Below are positions 1-10,600 of a stretch of 21,401 bases of DNA, piece by piece. The notes beneath the pieces were generated by a model. The model had not been told where the DNA came from. It searched no databases and saw only the letters and a list, made by a program, of their open reading frames with translations. The position numbers were made by a program, and so were the translations under genes. Positions within the stretch are counted from its first letter, which is position 1, and each line of letters starts with the position of its first letter. The DNA comes from Plakobranchus ocellatus. Taxonomy: Eukaryota; Mollusca; Gastropoda; Plakobranchidae. The DNA is taken from NCBI GenBank assembly GCA_019648995.1, contig BLXT01004214.1, positions 749,695 through 771,095 of the forward strand, written 5' to 3'.

Positions 1-3000
1 CCCCCCTAAGAGAATGCAATTTGTAAATTAAAATTCATTTGTGTACGTAAGTCAAATCGCACTAAACGAATTTAATATGAGAAATATGAATTATCTCTTT
101 CTCCAGTAAAAATGTAATGGTTTCAACATAATAAAACCTATGAAAATATGGCATTTTCTAGGCCTATGAATATTGAACGATCGTAAACCAATTCATTACA
201 GGTGACTCGATAATTAACATCACTTACAAGATAAGGAAATGCCCAAAGGTGCGTTGCTATTTAGTTCTCATGAACGTAATTTCTGTTTGAAAAAAAAAGA
301 AGAAAAAAAAAGAAAAAAAACAAACAACAAATTCATTGATGTTTACATCTCTAGATCCTGTGAATGTAGCATCAAGAGAAGTAATGCTTCTTTAAGAAAT
401 ACTTGTTTTGGATAGTTCCTTGCCTTAGTATTACAAAAACATTCTCTTGAATTCACATCTAGGACAACACAAAATTAATAGAAGGTATCACCTTATAACA
501 TTTTTAGTTTGCTGACTACATTAGAAAGAGGTTCCGGCCTTTTTTTTTCCCCTCTCCTGATCCCAGTGGTGGTATTTGACCTAAGATGAATGTATTATAC
601 CACCAATACTTCTTTGTCTTGAGATCGGTCCTTTTGAGTCACATGTCACATATAATACTTTTGGGATCTCACATGTAATGGTTTAGAGAAAAAAGAATTT
701 TACAGTTATTTCCCTTTTTTTTGCTGCTTTAAAATAAAAAAAATCTAATACCCCAAAATCTTGGGAAAGAGAAACTGTATCTCTAAGCTTATTTTCATCA
801 TTGTAAAGATTACTCTAAGCCATTTTTGGCTCTATCAATGGTTTAAAATATAAAAAATGCGGCTTATAAATCATTTAGTCTGATCTCGAGAGACATCTTT
901 ATACAGCCTGTGACTGGTTAGTTCGTAAATACAGTATGGACAACTAGGAGTGCAGAACATGATCTAATCTGGGCTTCCACCTTTTGGCAACTAGTCTTTT
1001 CCCCCCACTGACTTATTCCTACTTGCACAAATCACAAATATCTTATTAACTCTCTATATCTTTTTTTTCCTTGGCAATGAGGCTCTTTATTGAGTAAACT
1101 GGAGGATTTACAGCCATGAAAATATCAGCTCGCTGACATAGCTTGATGAGACAAAACCACTCTTACCTTACTTAAGTGTCACATTCGCACACAATCATTT
1201 CACAGCTGGAAAAAAAAAAACCAACAAAACAATTCGCAATCTCACAGAGAAGGAAATCACCATGGTATTTTCAAAGAACCAACTGACAATTGCTATGGGT
1301 TTATTACATGATTATCATCATCACCCAGGATGGTTCAAATTCCCAACATAAATAATAGCATCACGCAAGTAAACCCGTCACATTTTTTTAGCACAACTAA
1401 AATGTCTAACATGGCTGACTGTTAAAAATGGGGCCACCCCATCTCCACCTACACACACTATTTTTCTACCTACATGATTTTTCCAAAATCTTTTCTTGCC
1501 AATATTTATACCCACTATCCTTCCGTTATCTCTCTCCCTCCCCTCACCTCTCTCTCAGAATCTCCATTCAAAAAAAAAAAACCAAAAAAGTTTTCTTTAT
1601 TACAACTACATATTATATACACAGTTCAGTTTGACATGAAAGTAACAGCACTTTGCTTGCTAATACTGAGCAATTAATTGTACATTTACATATCAGTTCC
1701 ATGTTTCAATGCAGAGGGATAAAACATTGCCACAGCACAAGAACACCTGACTAATATCAGACTTACGATTTATCATTAATCCATTGATATTGTGTCACAT
1801 ATGATATATAATATGATTATATTATAACATCATCATATTAATACCTAAGGAATATATAAACCACATCAAAGAATCCCACAAATTGTGATCTGTCTGTCAA
1901 ACCATGCTAGCAGTTTAGCATTCGCAGACACAATCATGCTAAAAAAGCTCTACCATGGAGATAAACCTTTCTCCATTTCAGTTCCAGGAAGACAATCTTA
2001 TAAAAAATTGCTTTTGCATGACACATATGAGGATGAATACAGTAATCCCAATCAATACTTTGAAACAGTGATTCCCAATTCTCCTTGGCATTGAGCACAC
2101 CTCATAGACCCTGAATAGCTGTTCTTCCAGAAAATTTGATCATTAGAAAACACAATGGCACATGAATCCGAGGATGCACAAATACCATCTGGAAAGCCTT
2201 CCAGTAACTTTGCACCATCACTTGGGCACCACTCCTCTATATAGTCTTGTTGCAAACTGCTTCCGTTCTCTATAGTTAGCATGACGCTTAAAAAATGATT
2301 ACAAAGCTCGCAGAGGTAAAAATCATTGCAACTTGAATGGTGACCTCAATGTACACATTTTGAGCAAGAAGCCAAGAAATGAAACCACATCAAATGTTGT
2401 TCACCATACTCCTTCTCTGGGTTTTTAATTACTCCGTTCTTAAAAATCTTGGTAGGACCCACTCGGAGCACATGAATAGTTTCAACCCTTTTCAGACTTT
2501 TGCTAGACTTTGCCTTCAAAATGTATTTCGTGAACTGTTTGACCATTTTTCAAATGGATTCAAAGACCTCTTTTCAAAAAACTTTCTTCCTGCTTGGGGT
2601 CTTGGACTTTCCTTGACAAAAAAAAAAAATCAGCACACTTAGTCTTTAATCCTATCTGTTACTACAGAAAAGTGCTCCACTTGTTACACACAGATCGGAA
2701 ATGCCGAATCATATCAGGCATCAAAAGGGCTCAGTTTTCATCTCAACTTTAAACAAACTATATTAGACCATTCAGTGTCATGCCCAATATTTTGGTGATA
2801 AGATTAGCTTTATCTTTGCCAATCGATAATAAATCATAGGCACAATGTTTTCTCATTAAGATTTATTCAGCTGGATTCATCATAAAACAAATCTAATGGG
2901 AAAATGTCATATCCAGGTTGTACAGAGGATAAGGCAAATCCTATTCAGTGATATATTTGGTTGTGCACCGAATAAGTTAAATATGACAGAGCCCACCTCC

Positions 3001-4337
3001 GATCATGATTAACACTGATTAAGTACAAAAATGAATTTCTACCAGTGTTCACAAATTGTTATCAGTTTAAAAAAGTCATAAGTTGAATATTTTTTTTACC
3101 CCACTGAGAAAGCTTCATAGTGTGAGCCTTGAAATGGTTAAAACTAGAAGCAATTGAGAATAAGAAAATCTAAAACAAAACAAACAAAAACAACTTTTTT
3201 TTTTTGAAAAATATTTAACAACTGATTAAACATGTCAAATACTAAAGTTGGAGCTCCATTTTTCTTTGGATATTATTGAAAATTAGCAATAAATTAAGGA
3301 CATCAATGAATACTTTTAAGACTCAATGTTGACCTCTCATCCCCAATAAAATGAAAAAAAATGGGGCATCACACTTATTCTGTGTAAAATACAGAGTCTA
3401 TTATTTTATGTTCACACAACAAAAACAAGTTCAGAAGAAATCTTTACTCAGTTCAACAATGTAATGCTCTGCAACAGAAAACAAATTCACAACGACAATT
3501 TAAAGACAAAACAGAAATGTATGAATTTACCCTATTGCAGCCCTGATAAGATTGTGTGTAGATAGGACGAGATAATTGACAACATCAATTTTAAATTACT
3601 TCAGGCACAACAAATTATTGCAAAATAACTTGAGAGGACAACAAATCTGCAGATGAATTTGACAAAAGGAAATAGCAATATTTGCTACGACAAAGCATGT
3701 TCTCAAATAATAGGTGAAACCTACGCACTAAAGACAAGAAATTCACATTAATTTTTTCAAGCAATTACATTTTTTGCCCAATTGCAGAAAACTTCAAAAT
3801 AAAGATTCAAGACTCGAATATAAATGGATCAGAAAATTGTGATTAGAGTTGAAATTTAGACCATGTAAGACTAGATTCAAACCAGACATGGTCAATCAAG
3901 TTCACAGGGTCCGATTTGTTCTAAATTATTCCTAAGAAGTTTATACTAGTCTGGTTCTTGACCATTTGATAATCTTCCTAAATTCTCTTCTTTGTCAACT
4001 CTTCCTTTCCCTGGCACACTGGTACCTGTTTTTCTTTTTTCTTTTTTTTTTTTTTCCACATACCTGCTTTCCTTCATATAAATTATTAAGAAAGCAAATG
4101 TTAAAATGTGAAGTGTGCTATTCATCTCTTGTTCTAGGAGCAACATTTTCAATGCAGCTGCAAAAAAAAAAAAAAGAAAAAGAAAAACAACAACAACAAC
4201 AAAAAAACGCAACCCTATTTCTCTTTTATAAAAAAATGGTTCAAAATTAATATTTCAATTGACTTCATTTTTGAAACCCTAAAATTAAAAAATAATGAAA
4301 AACGTTATGAAATAATGATATTTAAAAAACAAAATCA
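1..4337. other. Intergenic or distal 3' flank
   Basis: AT-rich, with many A/T homopolymers (for example 288-319, 3196-3205, 4039-4055 and 4160-4206). Apart from the doubtful ORF at 2052-2549 I see no gene, RNA or clear repeat family here. Confidence 0.6.
2052..2549 (-). pseudogene. Doubtful ORF, one TGA in an otherwise open 165-codon frame
   Basis: Two adjacent reading frames on the minus strand (2546-2346 and 2345-2052) are in the same frame, separated by a single TGA. The peptide has recurring Cys pairs (SCSKC, SCNDFYLCELC, RCAQC) and a stretch PEKEYGEQHLMWFHF. This vaguely recalls the PARP-type zinc finger pattern (PxxxxG...W[FY]H), but the expected first Cys pair is missing. It could be a decayed host gene fragment, a piece of 3' UTR open by chance, or an unrecognised exon. 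No splice context was resolved. Confidence 0.2.
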
Positions 4338-4341
4338 TTAA

Positions 4342-4606
4342 CCTTTATAGGACACACCACCCATATCATTAAAATTCCATATAGACGCAATGGGTGGACA
4401 CTCTCTATTCCCTATGGACGCATCAATTTCTGCGTATTTTGAAAATTTTATAAAATCATCATATAAGAATGCGAAACTCTGAGGTAACCGCAGAGGAGGT
4501 CAGCGTCTTAAAGGTGTGTAAAATCCTTGTAACCAAATCGGTTGCAAGCGTCCCAAAAAGTTGTATTTTGTTCATAATCGGAAAAGAGGTCAGCGTCCTG
4601 AAAAGG
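4342..4606. mobile_element. piggyBac-like MITE, 265 bp, TTAA target sites
   Basis: The element is flanked on both sides by TTAA (4338-4341 and 4607-4610). Left end CCTTTATAGGAC and right end (reverse complement) CCTTTTCAGGAC agree at 10 of 12 positions. TTAA target duplication with a CCYTTT-type end is the hallmark of piggyBac transposons. Inside, gaggtcagcgtc occurs twice (4496-4507 and 4586-4597) and gacgca motifs recur, like subterminal transposase sites. There is no transposase ORF, so it is non-autonomous. It lies in the 3' flank or 3' UTR of the co-receptor gene. Confidence 0.75.
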
Positions 4607-5313
4607 TTAAATTATGTTTTGAGCTTGCATAGACAATCGAATAAAAAAATAATAAATATGCACACCAAAAGAAATAAAACACTGATAAATCACTTTTTTC
4701 AGAACAGGTAAATATTAAACATTGCTTGCATAATTTCATTTGCAACTTTTTTTTTGCGAATCATTTAATAAAAAAAATTTATGCATAGGATAAAAAACAA
4801 TAAAGAATTAAAAAGGAAAAGTAATTTGAAGAAGGCATGGCATAAAAAATAAAATTAATGTATGATTGGCCTGACAGGAGCAATCATTCCTGTATAAGAT
4901 CCTTGTGGAACTAAGGAAACATCTAATTGCAGTGTACTTCCTTCTTCATCCAACCCAAGCCCAAATCTCTGCTATAACAATGGATATAAAAAAAAAAAGG
5001 TTCAAACAGAACGATGATACTGATGAATGTATACTTGGCCTGAAACTCTGATCTGACTTATGGCTTGTCTCATTTTGACCATTGATAATTGTCCTTATAT
5101 ACCCAGAGAGAAACTTTGATCCTTGTCTAACAGGGACACCAAACCAATCTTTTCCTGAACAACTATCTGTGAAATTGAACCTGATATGAGAGGCATTTCA
5201 TAATGAATTAAGTGATCAGGCGTTTGCGCAAAATAATGCCAGCTGGGTAAACAACTAATGCACTCAAAGCCTATTCCTTGGGGAATTTTTTTTTTTTTTG
5301 CTGAAGACTACAG

Positions 5314-5319
5314 TTTATT
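5314..5319 (-). promoter_or_regulatory. Candidate polyadenylation signal AATAAA
   Basis: This is the first canonical AATAAA on the minus strand that I found by eye downstream of the stop codon, implying a 3' UTR of about 1.9 kb. A variant ATTAAA lies earlier, at 5763-5768. No clear GU-rich downstream element is visible, and other AATAAA hexamers occur further on (for example 1086-1091), so the true end is undetermined. Confidence 0.25.
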
Positions 5320-7152
5320 TGCTTACTTAAGCACTTTGTATTTTTTTTAACTTCTTCACTTAGACTACTTATGCATAAAACTGAATTTTTTTCTTGATTG
5401 CCCGTTAAATTAAAAAGATTATATTGCATTAATAACATGATGTGGGAATAACAAACTCACATTATGGTAACAATGAATAAATAACCATTTTGAAAAATAA
5501 AAAGAAGCAATGACCATTATTCTCTGCCATAGATGAAATTTACATGAACATTCTATTGCAGATTGATGATGATATTTTCAGATTTTCTGGAACTGAAAAG
5601 GTTTTAGCATTAAAATATCCAATATAGTTCAAGAGATTAAAACATATTGAGTATGAGGAAAAATATAAGATAAAACTTGCATGGAAAAGAAAGGAAACAA
5701 ATAATACAATAAAAATTTACATATTTAACAGAATCAAAATCTCGTTTGAAAGGGTTTTGTAATTTAATGAACGAAAGATAAAGTACACTTACTATAATTA
5801 TGTACAAAATTTATCAATATGATTATTATTATGTTTGCTTTTGGTATTTACAGTTAATAGTCCCATGAACAATAATTTTAAGGGTAACTCAATTTTATAG
5901 TAAAAGTATGTGTCTTATGGTAACAACCATAGCTACCCTTTATCAAGCATGAACAATATGAAACAATGCCATTTTCAAACAAAAGTGATATTGCAATGTC
6001 ACCTGTTACATAAACAACTGTGCTCCTATGGCATTTAAATTCAGAGCAAGTCTTATGTAACATGAATTAAAAAAAAAAAAAATTCTCACTGTTTTAGCAA
6101 CAGTACAATTGGCATGGTCGAAATGAAATCAGGCAAGATGCAACAATTAGCATTAGAATCTGGAGCGTCACAGATTACTTGTGCAAGACTGAGAAATATT
6201 GGCACTTCCTAACAGAAAGATGATAGAGAAGGCTTAGGATCCTGCTCTGATAATCAGGATGTGAAAAGTGCCAATCCAAACTTTTCAGACGTTTGCAAGG
6301 AAAAAAAAAAGTCCCCTTTAAGCAAAACTATTTGCCATGAGACCAATCTTAATCATTTAGACTTTGGGGTTAGTCCTGTAAAATGCATGTTGCACATAAT
6401 TGTCTAAAAAAAAATATTAAGCGGTATTTTCTTTTTTAAACATTTCTTTAGAAACACTTGCTCTAGATAAGGCCAACAACATCGGTCTAATCAGTTGTGA
6501 GGAAAACAAAAGCTGTTTAAGAGGGCTTGCATAAATAACCTCTATGTATCGAGCATGACTCGTTGTCTTTGAAGTAAAAATTTTGTTTTTAGAGGATTAT
6601 TTTGTAATGCTGTATTTAAAACAGAAAATTAACTGGGTTATTTTGCTTTACAGCATATATGACATCTAAGTCACTAAGACTGGTCTCAAGACATTGTGTA
6701 GTGCTGCCACAAGAGAAGATTTTGCCTCAAATTAAACCATAGAAAAATACGTTTCAAGCTTCCCCAATATATCATGACCAAAGATAGTGTCAAATATTGC
6801 GAATTTCTCCCAAACATTATACAAAAACGTGTATGTAAAAAGTTGTGACAATTCTGCCAACTGCAGAAATGTTTCTTACACTTTATCTTGTCAATAGATA
6901 TTTAGTCTCAAAGAAAAGAATGGCAGTTTAAAGTACCGGTACAAAGTTTCTAGTTTTTTGACAGGAAAGAAGAGAAGACTAAACTAGCAATGTCTTTTAA
7001 AGACTAAATATTGAGTACACTGTTCATATTTTTGATAGTGATAATATTTGACAAAATCTTCAACATTTACTCTGGATAAACACGCTGAGCTCTAATTTTT
7101 CAAGCAAGATCCAAACAAAAACCAAGTGTAAGCGGGTAAAGCAGATGCTATT

Positions 7153-7171
7153 GAGAGAGAGAGAGAGAGAG
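7153..7171. repeat. (GA)n microsatellite in the 3' UTR
   Basis: A pure GA run just 14 bp downstream of the stop codon (as CT on the coding strand), so a CT-rich tract begins the 3' UTR. Confidence 0.9.
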
Positions 7172-7184
7172 CTGCTTGAGTTTA

Positions 7185-7654
7185 TCACAAGGGCACTGGG
7201 ACTTGAGTTGATGAGCTGGGATAAATTGCTTGGTATGTGGCGGAGGTGGCAGAGGTTGGTGACGTCTGCTGTTGACGGCTACGATACTGATGGTGGTATT
7301 GTTTACTGTGCTGCTGTGGATGTTGATGATGAAGATGATGATGATGATCGTATGGATGGTAATGATTGGGATCAACATTCTGTAGTGGATCCTCCTCATC
7401 ACTGCTACCAGGTGGCGCAGAGTCAGAGTCCTCGCCTTCTATTGCCTCCAAGCTTTCTGTACTGCCATGGTTGGCAAAGCTAGAGTCACAATAATGGTAG
7501 TGCCCCTGCTCAGGGACTTGTTCACTCTCATCGACCTCCGAGCCAGACATGCACGGCCGACCCTCTCCATCCGATCCTGACTGGCTGGATCCACCCAAAG
7601 AAGAGGGTTTTCCCCTTACACCAGGGGCAAAGGTTGCAAACTCAAACGTGCCCT
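7185..7654 (-). CDS. Exon 12 in window: last coding exon with stop codon
   Basis: 470 bp, entering in phase 1, acceptor tatcctcag. It encodes EGTFEFATFAPGVRGKPSS, then a Ser/Gly/Glu-rich acidic part (GSEVDESEQVPEQG, EAIEGEDSDSAPPGSSDEED). A His-rich run (YDHHHHLHHQHPQQH) and a Ser/Thr/Gln-rich end with C-terminus VPVPL follow, then TGA at 7187-7185. The acidic serine clusters look like casein kinase 2 targets (inference). GTFEFATF is the only hydrophobic, motif-like stretch in the distal tail and may be a docking motif. Confidence 0.82.
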
Positions 7655-10600
7655 CTGAGGATACAAGTAAAAAAAATACTTAAATTTTATCACCTTAAGA
7701 AAACAAGATTATAATAAATTTTCACTGAAAGTGAATTGAGTAAGTTTTGTAATTTTTTTTAAAAGCTATTCTAACGTATCTGCAAATTATTAATAATTAT
7801 TTTTCACAAAAGATTCTACAATATGACCTGAAATCAATCTTAATGAGTTGATTGTTGCATCTATACTTTGAGGAAAAAGATGTCTTGATTTTGTTTTAGA
7901 CCTTTTTTTTTTAACTTTCACAAAACAATGTTATCTAGTCACATAATCGATATATCAGTCTCCAGATTTTAGACAAAGCTCAGAAAAAGCATGTCCAAGC
8001 TATATCAAATAATTTTTAATGTTGAAAAAGACTCTCAAGCTATTTACAGTATTAATACCGAAGATGACAACTATAAGAAATCTGTAGTTAAAGACAGCAC
8101 GTGTGCCCTGTTTAGCCAAACTCCTTACCATTACTGCTCAGATCAGTGTTTGTGGCCTGATCTTTCATTCCTGTTTCATGAGCACCTGCACACATGCCAG
8201 ACTGATGTTCCCTGCCATGTGGCCGCTTCCGCCGTCGCTTTTGGTGTTTGCCACCACCTTGGCCTTCCCTTCCGTTTGTCCTCCCATGCATGTGTGAAGG
8301 TGCAGCAAAGCGCATGTGCTGTCCAGCAGACATTAGAGCATGTGGGTGGACAGCACTGGGAGGGGGCGCTCCTCCGAAATTGGAGGGACAGTCTGATGTT
8401 TTGGTTGGGGAATAGGAGGAGGAGGAAGAAGATGAGGCAGGGACATGTACATGAGTGGGGCTTAAGCGTTCTGACATTGTCTGGGCAGCTTGGTTGTAGT
8501 GGTGCTGCATTTTGCTACAGCTCGTGGGGACATTCTTCCCCAGCGTACCACTACTACCTGCCCCATCAGCAGCACTGCCACGGGGCTGATCATACGGCGG
8601 TGGCCAGTTATGATCATAATGTCTTGCAGCACCGACGCCACCAGGATTAGCACTTGAAGTATTGATGGTATTAGGGTTATTGCTATGAAACTGTGCAGCC
8701 GCATTAACACTGCTGTGGTGTGGCACTTGCTGAGGATGAGGGTTGTGGGGCAATCCATGGCCGTGGCCAACCATGTCCAACCCGCCCGCTTGGTTGTAAA
8801 ATGGATGCTGTTGTGGTTGTTGTTGTTGGTGCTGGTGTAACAACAGTGGTGGGGGAGGCTGTGGAGGTTGCTGTAGTGGAGGAGGTGGATGGGAGAGTCC
8901 ACTACTGCTGCTCATAGGCATTCCAGCACGCTGCTTCTGCTGCATGATGAGTTCGTGCTCTCCAGGCTCTGAATAGTCGTGGTTCACCGTGGACGTTGAG
9001 TGAGATGGCATGCGCCCTAGCGACCCAGCCTCAGAATAGAAGCTGTGAGGAGTTGGTGCCAGAGGGAGAGTACGATGCTGCATGGAATGCATTGCCTGCT
9101 GCTGCTGCTGCTGTTGCTGCTCCATATAGGCCATATCTACGGGAACGGATGGAAAAGAAAGTAAAACTTAACAATTAATTTTTTCATACTTTACTCATTC
9201 CTGTTGAGATATTTATCAATTTAATGCATCCTTCACATGTCGAAAGCTCCATTTGCAGAAATAGGCACAACTTACAAAACACTTAAAATAATTTTATTTT
9301 ACCGGAAATTTATTTGTCCTCTCAGTCTTATATTTTACACAATATTACATCACAAGTTTCATTTTTCCAACGTTTTTAATGTTATAAAAAATGTTATTGC
9401 TAAGAAATCAAAATAATACAGCAGTATTGCGAGAGCATCTTTATTTGCCATATCATCCAAATTAAAACCAATCCTACGACAGAGAATAAATTGGAGTCTC
9501 CGAAACCCTTTTGTCTCTGCATATCTTTGAAAAGTACAAAAATTAAGTTTAAAAAAAAGCATTCTAAATTGTTTTCTTTTTCCTACAGGACAGATACTTC
9601 AATATGTTGTAAAAAAATGTCCACTGTTGAGTCTAGACATGTTTTCACATGATCAGGGTAATGAGTTGCACAGATTCAAAAATACAATCTAAGATTCGAA
9701 CAGTGACATCCAGGTCTGCATTTTATGATTATCATTTTTTAATGATAAAGCATAAAGACAAAACCTTTGTCCATATACTCTGTGTTGTTCACATTTGTAA
9801 AAATAAGTTTGAGTTGGTGGTTGCATTCTTCAAGTATAATAATTATGTTGTAAACCGTTGACTTGAATTTGACAAGTATTGAAAGGCTAAATTTGCCTCA
9901 CATTCGTTTATTTCTATTCATCTTAAATTCTGCCGCAATGGATTCCTTATATTGATTTAATCCAACTTTGCCATCAATATTTCTAACTTGGTTTCTTCAC
10001 TTTGAAATAATCAGTTAAAATATCTCCTGGTGCAAGAATGCGATCTCAGAGGAGAAAGAAGAGGGAGGGGTAGGGAGAGCGACTGACACTCATAGTTTCA
10101 TTGGTCAGAGGTAGGAATACAGCATTGCAGATTAGCAGGCCAGGCTTTAAAACCATAACACAACAAATATCTAGATTTTGTACTAACAACACTATGGAAG
10201 AGCAAAACATAGAGAATTTTTTTTATAGAATTCTGTAAAGAATCAGGAAACACTGGAATGGTAAGCGTCTCTAGCTCTCCACTCGGCTGATTAGACAGTG
10301 AGGTTCAATCCAAGACAAGGCTATGAGATTAATCTATACGTGTACTACTTACCTCCATGACACGTCATGTGAGGATGCTGACAGGGGTTATTGTTACACG
10401 TGTCTCCACTCGGCAGATTAGACAGTGAGGTTCAATCCAAGACAAGGATATGAGACTGATCTATACTTGTACTACTTACCTCCATGACACGCCATATGAG
10501 GATGCTGACAGGGGTTATTGTTACACATGTCTCCACTCGGCAGATTAGACAGTGAGGTTCAATCCAAGACAAGGCTATGAGACTGATCTATACGTGTATT

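Larger units (their letters stand above)
4611..7184 (-). other. Probable 3' UTR and flank of the co-receptor gene
   Basis: Starts immediately after the TGA. AT-rich, with short ORFs only and no protein-like frame on either strand. The extent of the transcribed part is unknown because no convincing cleavage site was found. Confidence 0.5.

Noticed and set aside
3946-4250. ORFs on both strands with Phe/Lys/Gln runs
   Set aside because: They consist largely of translated poly-T and poly-A tracts; no domain and no splice context.
4469-4711. 80-codon plus-strand ORF
   Set aside because: Runs across the right end of the piggyBac-like MITE and into flank, so it is not a host gene or a transposase.
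7145-7483. Plus-strand ORF with Asp-rich run opposite the last exon
   Set aside because: It is the antisense of the His-rich repeat in exon 12; the minus strand has the splice-compatible frame.
7991-8650. 219-codon plus-strand ORF
   Set aside because: Mostly antisense of exon 11. Its residues show no family pattern, and the minus frame continues through matched splice sites.
8462-8902. 146-codon ORF on the minus strand in another frame of exon 11
   Set aside because: Frame shadow of a low-complexity GC-richer exon; not compatible with either neighbouring phase.
10263-10318. A functional tRNA gene
   Set aside because: No closed acceptor stem or anticodon arm, and box A is incomplete; at most a SINE head fragment.
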